From NCBI GenBank assembly GCA_944474755.1, contig OX104117.1:55684964-55748963 (forward strand): 64,000 nucleotides of DNA, written 5' to 3'. The number at the start of each line of letters is the position of its first letter. The stretch's first letter is position 1. Below the pieces are notes generated by a model that saw nothing but the letters and a program-made list of their open reading frames with translations, searched no databases and was not told the origin of the DNA. Source of the DNA: Limnoperna fortunei. Its lineage: Eukaryota > Mollusca > Bivalvia > Mytilida > Modiolidae. This document shows, piece by piece, positions 46,775-59,269 of the stretch. A program made the position numbers and the translations under genes.

Positions 46775-46900
46775 AAAGGTTTGACATGTGAACACTATTA
46801 ATTAGGAATTTTACAAGCTCATCATCTGAATCTCTTTTAAGGTTTGACATGTGAACACTAATAATTGGTAATGGTACAAGCTCATCATCTTAATCTCAAG
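46775..46900. repeat. 63-bp tandem duplication
   Basis: AGGTTTGACATGTGAACACTA starts copies at 46777 and 46840; here the shared 5' word is AGGTTTGACATGTGAACAC. Each copy ends in ACAAGCTCATCATCT. Confidence 0.85.
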
Positions 46901-47597
46901 CTTAAAATATTGGCTTGGGACATTTTGAAGAGAAGTCTATTTTATTGACCAAAAGGTATATATTGTAGCTTTAGTTTTTAATTTTATTTTAATTAATTTG
47001 AAACCATTCATTCTTTTATTTTATTTTGATATTTTGATATTTTTCTTGTTTCAGTTTCTAAATGTCTACTATTCTTTATTATAATTTTCAAGGTAAATAC
47101 AGATAAACTAATTATGGCATTCGGTGTCGTGGTTTAAATTTTCGTGAATATAGTTTTATGGTGGAGAAATAGAAGATTATTACAGATTATTACAGATATA
47201 CACAGCAAATTGCACCCCAACATGTATCAACATTTGAACACACTGGTTTAATGACAAAACTACGAAAATTATCAAAATTTATTGACCTTAACCATGCCTT
47301 CTGAAATCTCGTGAAAAAATGGCGACATTTTAACTTTTAACAAAGTTTTATTTTGATACATTCTTTTCTTTTTTTTTTACTACAAAATGATGAATTGACT
47401 CAGATTAAAGGAGACATTTTAGACTTTTAAAGCTTTTATCAAACTTTAAAGATGAACTTTTTTATTCCAATAGAGTAATTCCTGGTCGTCCACACACAAC
47501 CAACAATACAAATTTTGCCTGTATATCATAATCATTGCACATGTATATATAAACTAGCCAATATATCACACATTTACCTATTTGATATAGTATCCAC
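46901..47597. other. Intergenic, nothing recognised
   Basis: AT-rich; may include the promoter or 5' part of the element that begins at 47598. Confidence 0.35.
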
Positions 47598-48315
47598 ATG
47601 ACGGAACACAAACTTAGGAAATATCTGAATAAGCCCTTTGAAAATCCTGCTGGTAGAAGACAGTTAACACTTGTAGTCTTTTCAGATAGTAAAGGGAAAT
47701 ATTTGTTAGTGCAATGTAGATTACCTGCAGAAAATAACATACGATGGTGGTTTGAGTCTGGAAGAACATCTGCTAAAAGCGTAGAGTGGTTAAAAAAAAT
47801 CTTGATTCAAAAATTGAACTCTATGGTAATATCGCCCTATAAGTATGGATAGGGAACTCACTGAGTACAATCACCCATACATCTTATTACGCCATAACTT
47901 TACTGAGTTAATAGATGAGCTGGTAGGCAACTTTGAGAAGATTGTTGATTTGGTCAAAAATTATCCTGGATGTAAACTCACATTTTTGAAGACCCCACCT
48001 TACTCAATATACGAGTGGAATAAAAGCCACAATTATACTGATTTAAACCACATGATAGCTGATGACATAAATCTACTAGAACAGATAAAAATTATTAATC
48101 AAAAGGTACGGGATATAAATCATACATTGAATACTAGATCACCCTGTTTCTCAGCTGACTTATCTCACCCAATCAACAAAACTAAAAAGGAAAATAAAAG
48201 AACCATTCGAGATCTATACAACCTTAATCTGTATAAAGACGGGATCCATCCAAAACCACATTAGCTCAACATTGGCTACGTAAAATTGCACACAAAGTGC
48301 GTGAAGATTGCTGGT
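47598..48315 (+). pseudogene. SGNH-hydrolase-like ORF, frameshifted
   Basis: The ORF starts at ATG 47598. The block I-like motif VVFSDSKGKYL (47667-47700) stands where SGNH esterases carry GDS. WWFESGRTSAKSVEWL follows. A frameshift or substitution cluster at 47800-47845 breaks the GxND-equivalent region (nearby frame encodes VWIG). The second frame (47845-48264) continues to the block V-like DGIHP (48238-48252) and LAQHWLRKI. Block V supplies the Asp-His pair of the catalytic triad; the nucleophile would be the Ser in SDSKG. About 240 residues, the usual size. This type often accompanies LINE sequences in bivalves and may be part of the element that follows (spacer 138 bp to the next ATG). 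Not certain whether it is a separate gene. Confidence 0.6.
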
Positions 48316-48452
48316 AAGAAAAGTAGTTGTGGTGTGGAATAGTGATTGATTACTGTGCTGTAGTTATACTAGAGAGCAATTAGGGAACACTAGGTTGGGT
48401 CCGTCCACAGTGTGTTGCCTGATTTTGTTCCGGTGATCTATCAGTATTCAAC

Positions 48453-50471
48453 ATGGCACTAAGCAGAAAATCGATGCGTCGTTAGAATAGCGATAGCGTA
48501 ATACTTCACACTATACACAACAAATATGAAAATGATTACACGCTTAATGTGAAAAAAAATCTGCGTAAAAAGTTAGAATGTACACAAAGGGCTGAAATCA
48601 AATACACTGAAACAGGAGGTGGAATTACTGCACAGTATGATGCTGTATCCTTTGAACTTTTTCTTTTTGCATGTGAGCAATACTATAATAATGTTAATAT
48701 GTACAAGGTCCAGAAATCTATCAATACAGATAAAAAAGACGCACATTGTCAATATACATTTCATGTTCATAAAAATGAATCAAATGAACACGTATATACC
48801 ATAAATGCATACTTACCTAGATGTTCCCTGCTGATTAATGGTTAACAAGTGGGACTGTTTAAAATTGACGTCAATTAGATACACGAAATAATGGCAAAAA
48901 CAAAAATAGATGGTGCTGATATTGACATTGGCTTGCTAAATCAAAACCTGGCTTCCCAACTGGAAACGGCTTTGAATGCAATAATTGATCATGAGAAAAT
49001 ATGTATCGCTAGTGAACAACAATATGTCAATGAAAAATGCCTTAAATGTAAGAAAAATAGTAAAACAAGGTCAATACTATGTCAGAAATTACATTGGATA
49101 CATTATCGATGTGAGAAATTATCAGAAGATCAAATTTAATTTCACACATTAAACCCTAATGAACTATATACATGTAAGTCTTGTTGTAATATTGCAAATA
49201 AAGCAGTAGCCAACCAATATGCCATAACCTGTCTTGATACGAATCAAAACATCTCTCAAGCCGAAATTCTTCTTAGTGAAGAAATTGTATGCAATGGTTG
49301 TAATGATACCCAAGTGGAAATAGACAATAGATGTGCTGATTGTGACCTGCCATTTCACACTAGCTGTCTGGACTTTGATAACGATAAGTGTTATGCATGT
49401 ATAGGTCTAGATAAACAAGAAGTAGACATAGAAAGTTCAATGAAAAACAATATAGATCTCAACTCAGTCAAATGATATGCAAATTAATGATAAAAAGGAA
49501 ACAAAAGTGACAAAATACGAAGCTGAAGCAATAGTTCTCCAACAGCATAAGGATGATGTACAAACTTTACCACAAAGGAATAAAGATAATAAATGTAAAA
49601 TAACAGAAGTGAATGATAGATCAGAAACATCAACCACTAATAGTAAAAGAACAAACAATGATCAATTAAATGGAATGACAGATGTAAATGAAATCAGTCT
49701 GAGCATGAAAGAACTTGACAATTAGAACAAAAATTGAAAATAAGAAATAAGCAAATTAAACTAAAAGAAGTAATCATACAAGAAGATATGAAAGAGAAAA
49801 TAAAGATCAAGGAAAGGCTGTACAAGGCAGAAATACATAATATTGAATTAGAAAATACCATCAAAACATTGCATACACGCATTTAAATGCTTCAATCACA
49901 GACTAAGGGTACAAGCAACTCGACAGTATCACCGAAGAATGATTATGATGAAACAGATGAGCAGGTAATTGGAATGAGAAAAAGTGTCACCAAATACGTC
50001 CTAAATAAAATAGATAAGGAACTTGAACTATTAGAAAACTCCAGCAAAAGTACTCTAATGTCTACAGACATTGTAGAGAACTACATAAGCTGACGGAAAT
50101 TCCAGTGACACTTTCAAATGATGTTGGATATGGTACACATATGATGACAGAATGATTGACTCCAACAATGAAGTATGGAACACAAAATCCAGAACAAGCT
50201 AAAACTAAAAAATGTATGCAAACAAGTAAAATATATACCACAACCTCGACAACACTTACAAGGTGGTCCTAATCAGCAACAATCTCCAGACGCTCCTAAC
50301 CAACAACAAACTCCAGGTGTTCCAACCCAACAAATAGAAATAGTAGTGATCCTTACAGAGCAAAAAATGGCCAATACAGTTATCAATAATCTAACACCAA
50401 TACCAGTGAACTTAGGGCAAAAGGGCAACCTATTTTCTACCAACAGAGAACTCCACATTTTTTACCCATAA
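48453..50471 (+). pseudogene. LINE ORF1 with PHD/RING-like fingers and coiled coil, broken
   Basis: Begins ATGGCACTAAGC (48453); an in-frame TAG follows at 48483. Conserved-looking text: VKKNLRKKLECTQRAEIKY, TGGGITAQYDAVSFELF. After a stop (48843) the frame continues with IDIGLLNQNLASQLE. First finger: CLKCKK, C, LHWIHYRC, then CKSCC (49040-49180; C4HC3 spacing as in PHD). Second finger: VCNGC, CADC, PFHTSC, CYAC (49288-49400). A Lys/Glu-rich coiled-coil region (49480-50090) and a Pro/Gln-rich segment (50270-50330) follow, with several stops and frameshifts. Nucleic-acid-binding accessory protein of a non-LTR retrotransposon is the best inference. Confidence 0.6.
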
Positions 50472-50539
50472 GAAGCCTCCATCCGTACCAGACCTAGCAC
50501 ATGACAATGATAAATGTATTGAGGAAGATGTAAATAGTT

Positions 50540-53500
50540 GTGAATACAGAGACATTGTAAATAGCAAGGACGCATACAGTAGTAAAAATGTGTGTATTTT
50601 AGATTTTACCTGTAAAAACATTTTAACTTGTGTGCCCTTTTTTGAGGAAGTCAAAGAATTTGCTTACATTATTCTTTTACAAGAACATTGGCTGTATCAC
50701 TGTCAATTAGCTAAGCTGAATGAAATAAATGAGAATTTTTGTGGCGTAGGAAAAGCAGTAGACTCTCAGGACACGATCGCACCTTTACAAATGCCAAGAG
50801 GTTATGGTGTAACAGCTATATTATGGAACAAAAAACTGATTTAATCATAACGCCTTTAGAGATAGGATCTGAGAGAATTCAATGTATTAAAGTCAACTCT
50901 GAACCAAAATTAATAGTAGTATCACTGTATATACCTTGTAAAGGGACAGCTGATCATCAGAATGAATTTCTTGGGTGTATTGATACACTTAATGAAATAA
51001 TTACCACATATATAGAAACCCATAGCTTTGTAATAGGAGGAGATTTTAATGAAGATATCATTAATGGTAAAGGTTCAACAAGAAAGAGGGGTATTAATGA
51101 CTTCATGAATGAATACCTGTTTATAGCTAAAAATAAGCGACCAACTTTTATAAATAATAGAGGTCAAGATTCTACTTCTATTTAAAAAGTTTAAGAACAG
51201 AATTATAGAACATCGAAAAATGGAGCTATTTCAAATGTATCTGATCATTACCCTCTCATGCTGACTCTTCAAGTTCAAACCAGGGCGAACCAAAACAATA
51301 GAGAAGATTTACATTTAAAAGCTACAGGACAAACAATTCTATGGGATAAAGTTGATAAAAAAAGAGTATGAACACAATATTACATGGGAATTGTTAAAAG
51401 ATGAAGAAGAAATAAAAATTGATAATGAAGCCACAACCGCATTCAAGAATCTCAATAATATTACTGAGAAAGCTATATAAAAAATTTAACCCAAAAGAAA
51501 GAGGAAAAGGAAAGCTAAAATTAATATAATGACAGAAGACATTAAAACAGCAATAGCTAACAAGAAACTAGCTTTTCACAGATGGAAACTACAGGGAAGA
51601 CCAGAAAACTCTAATAATAAATTCTTGTTAGAGAAAAGAGGAACTACCTATGAACTAAGAAAGATATGTAGAATAGAAAATGCACTCCAAAGGATGAATG
51701 ATAGACAGAAGCTAATTGATGCAAGACTACAGATCTGAAGACATTCTATAAAATTAAACGAAATCAGAGAGAGAGAAAATGTCTAAACATATAGATCAGC
51801 TAAATGTGGGACAAGAAATATTTCATGCAGAAGACATATCATTGGGTTGGCTTAATCACTTTCGGGAACTATCCAGAAAATACTTGAATCTTAATTACAA
51901 CCAGGAATATCCAATGGAAGTTGAAAAAGAATACAAAATCATTATGGACATTTGTAAGGAAAGATTTATACACAACCCTGTCACATTAAAAGAAGTACCA
52001 GAAGCAGTAAGAGATATGAACAGAAACAAGGCTGCCGACTATTTTGGTATTACTGCAGAAAACATCATTTATCAATGGAAATATCTACATCAATATATAC
52101 AACAAATGATTAATAATCTCTTTAGAGACGGACTTATCCCAGATATTATGAAAGTAGGTACTGTATACCCTGTCTACAAAAATAAGGGAAATCCATATGA
52201 TGCTAAAAATTACCGTGGTATAACCGTTACACCAACTATAACTAAAATCATAGAAATTATTATCATGTCAAGAGAAAATTCAATTATATTAGAGAAGCAA
52301 ATTCATTTACAAAGGGATTCACTAAACAAACCTCTCCACTCCAATGTGAACTAATAATTGAGGAATTCGAAAGAGAGAACAAAGACAATAACCTGTAATG
52401 CTTGACAGTAAATCTGCATTTGATGTAGTTGTACATGCTAATTTAATAAGAAGACTATTCCAAATAAGGATTTATGACCAATCTAATACAATTCTAAACC
52501 AACTATATGATAATGCAACTTCATGTGTGAAATGGAAAGGAACAAATTCGGAAAATTTCATTATAGAACAAGGAGTGAGACAAGGAGGTGCTATAACCGC
52601 AGATTTATATAAAATATATATCAATTCATTATTAGATTTTCTAGCTAGTACTGGTCTTGGAGGACATATAGGAAATGTAAGTTGCTGTGCTCCAACTTGT
52701 GCAGATAATGTAGCCATTATATCCAATTGTCCGTTTGAGCTAAAATGCTTATAGATATAACCTAAGAATATAGCAAGAGGGAAGCTTATACACTTCAACC
52801 AACTAAAAGTGTAATACTACCAATCAAAACTGCTCCGCCAAGAGACATTCCTGACGAAATTTGGACTATAAATGATAATCCAATTCCAGTTGTAAAAAAA
52901 CTACCCATCTTGGAATAAATAAAAGTGAATATGACACAGCTAAGTTAACTGTTAAAGAGGATATAAAAAAGCTAGGAGAGTAACATATAGTCTCATGGGC
53001 ACAGGACTTCATGGTAGAAATGGCTTGGATCCAGTGACTATCATATCAATAGTAAAAACAAACGTCCTGCCGATTCTAACCTATGGTTTGGAAATTGTCA
53101 TACCAAAAAGGAAAAAATCTAGAAAACCTTGTCTTATGTGTTACAAAAAGCTATTGAAACAACTATTAACATTGACCAGAAATATTGCTGATCCTGTTAT
53201 ATATATACTGTCTGGTATGCTGCCTATGGAAGCAGAAATACATAGGAAAGTTCTTACTCTATTTGGAAATATTGCAAGGTCAAATCAAGACTCAACTAAA
53301 TGGAGAATTGCAGAGAGACAACTGTCCATAAAAACCTCGATATCCCATAGTTGGTTCATTAGTGTAAAAAAAAACTGTGAATCAAATATGACATCCTAAA
53401 TTGTAAAAGCTATCTTTATAAGCCGTTGACCAAACCAAAATGGAAGATTTTGATACAAAACAAGCTTAAAAGCTATTGGCGCAAAAAGATTAACCATGAG

Positions 53501-53937
53501 TTTTGCCAATTTTCCACTATTTAAAGTATTGCTAGAAGTTATGTTGTTGGTAAAGTTCATCCTCTATTGAATACAAATTCAGCTAAAACAAGAGACATTG
53601 CAAGGATTCCAATTAGGGTTAAAGTCGCAACTGGGACTATATACTACAAGAGAGCAAAATTTAATAATGCAAAAGTATCAGCAGAATGTAAATTGTGCAA
53701 TGGTGACACAGAGAATCTGAAACATTTTATAACTGAATGCAAGAAACTTGACATTGCTAGAAAAGATCTAGTAGAATCTATACAAGGGCGACTATCCGAG
53801 TTCACATCACTATTTGATAGTAAATCGGGTGTAACAATTAAAGAAGTCATTATAAACCCATATCGATTATTGACATGTGATGTTTCTGATAGTGTTTCAG
53901 CTTGCAAATTCATTGACAGCTTTATAGAGCTTGCATG
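50540..53937 (+). pseudogene. LINE ORF2: AP-type endonuclease and reverse transcriptase, broken
   Basis: Endonuclease in two frames: LLQEHWLYHCQL (about 50677), YGVTAILWNKK, VIGGDFNED (51030-51056), and NVSDHYPLML (about 51233). Linker 51529-51738. RT: RNKAADYFGITAENI (52020), VYPVYKNKGN, NYRGITVTPTITKIIE, then MLDSKSAFDVVVHANL (52398), GVRQGGAITADLYKIYIN (52573) and the catalytic-site CADNVAII. The second Asp of the usual A-D-D is Asn (AAT at 52707). Thumb: HLGINKSEYD, PILTYGLEIV; C-terminus with CKLCNGD...KHFITEC zinc-knuckle-like motif and stop at 53935. At least eight frame changes. A D-to-N catalytic change and frameshifts show it is dead. Confidence 0.8.
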
Positions 53938-54540
53938 AAGAGCTTTATTATATGGCTTACATAACCTTAGATATAAGCTTTTTGTTGAACAGCAACAAAC
54001 CTAGTGTTATTCTAGGGTTGGTTGTGTGTGGATTACGTCAAATAATTTTTAAACATAACTGTGATCGTATAATAAGGACAGACTGTATATATAAAACTAC
54101 CGTGTGTAAATAGAATATTCCTTGGTTTTACTTTTTAACATTGAATAGTGTTTTTATCAACATTCTACTCCTAGCGGATGTGTGCCTTTAGTGGCAGAAT
54201 TTATGTGATACAGATACAGATTCCCCTTAACAGGCCCCTTAATCCGCCTACCTAATGAGGTGTTGTTTTTATCCAGTAGGCGTTCGGGGAACACACCACG
54301 CAGCCTTATTTGCCAAAACAACTGTTACATTTTCGAAAAATATGTTATTTCAAATACAAACCAGAAAATCTACTTAAAATCTAAAAATATTTCATTACAT
54401 AATATAAACAAACTGGTACGAATAAAGACGGTAAAGCTATAGCTAGGATTCAACAGAGCTAATTCCAACGTTCTGTTGCACGGCAATTTTAAAGTTCATC
54501 AATTAGCTAACAACATTTGGACGCTTAATTATAAAGTATA
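53938..54540 (+). other. Probable 3' UTR of the LINE and flank
   Basis: Non-coding sequence after the RT stop. No clear tail or target-site duplication was found; the element end is undetermined. Contains AATATTTCATTACATAATAT-like AT-rich DNA only. Confidence 0.35.
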
Positions 54541-57020
54541 ATTTATTTGCAAAACATAAACCCTGACGGGTTTAGCAAATACAGAAGAACTTACAAACAG
54601 AAACACATATAGAGAACAAAATGATTGAACATGTAAATGAATTATATATAGTTATAACAGATACTAGTGACCAGTGTGGACCTTATTTTCGCAATTCAAT
54701 AGATCGCTTCATGTAGTCTGACGGGTTTAGCAAATACAGAAGAACTTACAAACAGAAACACATATAGAGAACAAAATGATTGAACATGTAAATGAATTAT
54801 ATATAGTTATAACAGATACTAGTGACCAGTGTGGACCTTATTTTCGCAATTCAATAGATCGCTTCATGTAGTCGACAACGCTGGGCCAGATATATGGTAT
54901 AGGGTCAAGAACAATTTTAAGTCTCTCTATTGAACTAAGCTGGTTTAAATTGGGATAATACCTATCTATTTTATGTACGAAAATATTTCGTATCTCACTA
55001 CTTGTTTTACAGGCAAAGAAGAGGTGATTTTCATTATCTAGTATTTTACAAATTTTACAAACTCTTTGTTCTCTTGGAACTTTTTTATAACGACCTACTT
55101 CTATTTCTAGATTGTGGTCACTAATGCAAAATTTAGAAAGTACTTTGCGACTATTAAATTTTTTTAAATTTGTTAAATAATCCTCTATCTATTTTCAAAG
55201 TTTTTCTATTATAATTTTATCATGTTGTTGTTTTACTGTCAGTTTTACAGATTTTTATTAGGGTTTTTAATAAGAATTAAGGGCCTTGTCTTCTTCCTTA
55301 ATTTCATCTTAAGATCAAACTCATCAAGTACTTCATTAGCAAAAGTATACCAAGAATTAATGCCTTCTTGTGACAATGTCTTGTTCACTAGAAGTGCATC
55401 TTCAACTAGTGGGTTAATTTCATTACAGTTAATACGGGTATAATATAATAAAACTTGTGTTTTAATAAAAGAGTCAAGGGCAGTCTAACCAACTCTGATT
55501 TTGCATGAAATATTACTGGATGTTTTCTTGATTCCAAGAACAGATTTACAAAACTTATGATGAAGTTTTTCCATACTAGATCTGTCAGTCAATAATAGTG
55601 TCACATCTAGTTCCATTGGTTCTAGCTCTATTTTTTGCTTTATATATAGGCAAATATTCTTCCATATACCAAATTTCACTATTATAAAGAATTATAGGTC
55701 TAATTAAAGAATCAAAAAGCTTACAAGATAAGTCAACTGGAACATGTTGAAGATTACTCATATATTTTTTCAAAGAAAAAAGGCCTTTAGCCCTTTTTTT
55801 GTAAGATCTTGTATAGATCTTTTAAATCTACCCTTTCTGTCAATAGTATTGCCTAGAAAGGTATATTCTTGTACTTCTTAAGAGGTGAGTTCTGATAGAA
55901 AAAGTTTGATTGTCATACGTTATTTCCACCATGACATATCATTACTTTAATTTTAGTTTTATTAACAGTTAATTGCCATTTATGACAGTAATTTTCTAGT
56001 TTATTTAAAGCTATCTGAAGGCATCTTTGAGATTCTGAAAATATAATCACATCATCAGCAAAGCTTAGACTATTAATTGAAAACTCTTTTAAATGGACAG
56101 GATCGCATGTTTTATCAAAAATGGAGTGAATATCATTTATAAAGTAGTTAAATAGGGTGGGACTTGCTATCTCCCTGTTTCACTCCTGTATTTACCCCAA
56201 AGAACTCAGATTTGATTTTCTATTTTTATAGAGGACTCACATTTATCATACATATCTTTAATTACTTCAAATAGTTTTTTCCTATTTTTTCCTTTTTTAA
56301 TTTATGTAGTAAACGTCCATGCCAGACTGTGTCGAATGCTTTGCGAAAAATCAACAAAACAGGAATAAATTTTGCTTTTATTTTTTGTGAGATATTTGAA
56401 CATTAATGATTTTAGAATGAAAATACTATCTGTTGTCCTGTGATTTTTTTCTAAATCCAAATTGTTGCATAGCAAATTTCTCCTCATAAAAATTTACTAT
56501 TCTAGAATTAACAACTGCACTTAATAACTTAGCTATGCAGTTTTGAAGAGATATTCCTCTATAATTGTTTATATGTAATTTGTCTTCAGATTTGTGGATA
56601 AGTATAATAAAAGATTCCCTCCAGTTGGATGGATATTTACCTGAATCAAGTATTAAGTTAAAAAGTTTAGTTATTGCTTTACATGTTACTACTCCACTGT
56701 ATTTAATAATTTCACTAGCGATTTGATCAGGCCCAGCACTCTTACCAGTTTTTAAGTTTTTTGATACACTTATAGTGAAAGGTTTATCTGTTATCTCATT
56801 ATATGAGATATTATCTAATTCAGTGGAGAAAACTTCATCTTCCACTGTTTTTATTCTTTATCATAATTTAAATGTTGTCCCTGCTGTTTAAAGTGTTCAA
56901 CAATTTCAGGAAAACCAGCTTGCAGTTCTATAGATTTATTAGTATCTTCATATTTAAGTGATTTTAATATTTTCCAATATTGTTTAGGATCTGAATCTCT
57001 TAGTTTTGTAAGTTTAATCA
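54541..57020 (-). mobile_element. Non-LTR retrotransposon, - strand, 5'-truncated
   Basis: Starts at about 57015 with KLTKLRDSDPKQYWKIL, the segment between endonuclease and RT. RT follows: GKSAGPDQIASEIIKY, YPSNWRESFIILIHKS, NYRGISLQNCIAKLL (56845-56426), IYSCFVDFSQ (about 56370), ADDVIIFSES (catalytic site near 56040-56065), RPIILYNSEIW (55690), FCKSVLGIKKTSSNI, and a C-terminal RVCKICKILDNENHLFF (about 55020-55070). Frameshifts and small deletions interrupt the frames, for example after FVDFSQ. It belongs to the same family as 36430-39468 and 62150-63960. Confidence 0.8.
54563..54872. repeat. Perfect 155-bp tandem duplication at the LINE 3' end
   Basis: 54563-54717 and 54718-54872 appear identical, each starting CTGACGGGTTTAGCAAATAC and ending CGCTTCATGTAGT. 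It lies in the 3' terminal region of the - strand LINE. Confidence 0.95.
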
Positions 57021-57260
57021 TATAAATAATAGTAGCTGATTGTCACAGAAGCTTCTGTGTACTAAGTCAAGTTTGCTGCCGCAAACGTCTTGTACATCTC
57101 TGTACTCGATTTTAGAATTCCGCAACGACAGCCAGGGATATTGTTGGTACGCCTGGTCAACAATCGTCCATTGTGTTCCAATATAACCAGAAATCGGTTG
57201 TTTAGTTAAGGATGGGGCCCAACGTCCGTACATCGGCTCATAACTTACACTTTTCTTTAT
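57021..57260 (-). CDS. Unrecognised short open frame, possible exon
   Basis: On the - strand 57233-57018 encodes 71 residues including MYGRWAPSLTKQPIS, QAYQQYPWLSLRN and VCGSKLDLVHRSFC. Composition (Trp, Cys, Tyr) looks protein-like rather than random, and base composition is higher in C+G than nearby DNA. I see no family match. Its end coincides with the LINE truncation point, so the LINE may have interrupted it. Confidence 0.25.
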
Positions 57261-58689
57261 TTTGACAACGTCCCCATATAACCTTTTTTAAAACAAGTGG
57301 AGACACGTGCACATGTTATTTACGAAAGACAGGGGCCCGGTTCACACTAGATTAGTCCAGGAACAAGAATATAAATGTTTATATGACAATAACAATATTT
57401 TAATTTTTTAATAAACAGTATAATTTCACTTTTTCTATATTATCTGGGAAATTGTTGATGTTTGCGACAGAAAAATAAATTTGTTTTATTTTTGTTTAAT
57501 GTTTAGGGTGGGTTTTCTGTAGCGTATGAATAATTATTTGTAGTTAAAGCGAGCTATCCCCTTTAATTTTTGTTGAACTTTGGTTAAGGTAGCAAGTGAA
57601 ATGTTGTACTGATCTGACGTAAATTGTTGAAATTGTTGTTGACAATGAATCGTCGTGATCAGTGTCTGATTACGGTTTGACTGTTTTGTACGGTTGACAA
57701 GATACTGAAGCCTTAACAAGTTTGCCAAGAGAAGGCATGACATTGTTGACATGGGACATGATAAACAACTGTAATGTCCGAAAGTAAGTTTTTGCATATA
57801 AAATAGTGGTCATCCTTGGGCCACTGAAAGCAAAAAACTATTTTACAGAACTGCAGTATTTAGATCCTTCTGTAGTTTAATTTATATTGCCTCAACGTGT
57901 ATTGAACGGTGACCTGTCTAGTGAATGGTAGAAGATAAAATCGGCGGACAAATAACGCAAGACTTTAAAACGTTAACTCGTTATAAGAAAGAATACACAT
58001 TATTAAAAGACGACGCACAGAAAGATTTAATTTTTATAAAAGTACTAATTACATTATAAGAACACAAGAACAACAATTTATGCGGTTCAAAGACAATGAG
58101 TCACAGAAAACGTTAATGCATAAACGAACCTGTCTGTAACGTAGTTTTTCTTATTGTGACAAAACAATTATAATTGTTAGTTTGTAATAATAATTTATGA
58201 CAGGTAATAAAAAAATGTTAAAATAAACATATTTTTAATACGATTACAGAGATTCAATTGCTTCAAAGTATTTAACAACTCTCAGACACATTATATGTGT
58301 TAAATTAAGTCCACATATAATAAAATATATAAACATTACAAATAAACAGATTAAACAAGTTAAAATAACAACACAATTCATCCTTACAATACACAATACA
58401 TCAACGTAAATTTAAAAAAAACCAAACACATATCTTTTTTTATAAGTTGACATTGCAGTATGCTATCAAATTTCGAATTTATATACATTAGGATATAATA
58501 AGTAGTCCTTTGGTAAACAGATTTTCCTTAACTTTGACAACTCTTGAGAAAAATAATTAAAAAGAAAAATAGCAACCAAAAAATAGACGACTAAACAACA
58601 AGAGGCAAAAGTCAAGGGACAGTTACAAAGCTGGATATAGACAAATATACGCAGCGCAACACTTATGCCAAAAACACAAAAACAGAAAG
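57261..58689. other. Intergenic, nothing recognised
   Basis: AT-rich DNA. An 87-codon - strand frame (57797-57534) has no recognisable motif. Confidence 0.35.
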
Positions 58690-59195
58690 AGAGTAACCCG
58701 AACCCGATAAAAAATTTGAGTGCACTCAGGTGCTCCGGACTAGTAAGCAGTGCCTACCTCTAATTAGACATCCTTCGAGTTACTCAATAAGATTTCAGGA
58801 ATAAGAAACACTTCCCCTGACTCATCGAAAATGTCCGGTCGTATTTGAGAGATTGATTTTCCATAACGATCAATCAAGTCATGGTGACGACCATAGAACT
58901 ACTGGAGAGATAACATCAACCTAGGTACAACAAACCCTTGTTTGAGTAGTTCGGTAGTAAACAGCAGTGATCGATCTAGAAATACGGAATCACCGATCGC
59001 AGGATCTAAAATAACGTATAAGTTGTGAAATGTAAACACCATACGCTGGAGCTGCTGGAATGTTGCTATCGATGAACGGGAAGTTGTCATTTCGAAAGTT
59101 GGCGTCCATCTTTAAGTAAATTGATCTGGTAATGATTGAAGTTGATTTGATATAGTTCGAGTCGTAAATATTTGGGTTAATTGGCAAAAGCATAT
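58690..59195 (-). pseudogene. Decayed retroelement fragment (PAYGVYISQLIRY family), copy 2
   Basis: - strand frames carry YLKMDANFRNDNFPFIDSN, then IPAAPAYGVYISQLIRYF (59100-58990), DRSLLFTTELLKQGFVVPR (58985-58922) and FYGRHHDLIDRYG (about 58895-58860). These are the C-terminal words of a reverse-transcriptase-like protein that I recognise from bivalves; clade unknown. A frameshift near 58985 separates the two frames. The segment 58718-58990 matches 17105-17420. Confidence 0.5.
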
Positions 59196-59269
59196 CAATG
59201 ACATGAATTGTTCAAAACCGATTCAATGAAATTCAGCCACTTTTATTTCAAGTTTACCATACACAATTA

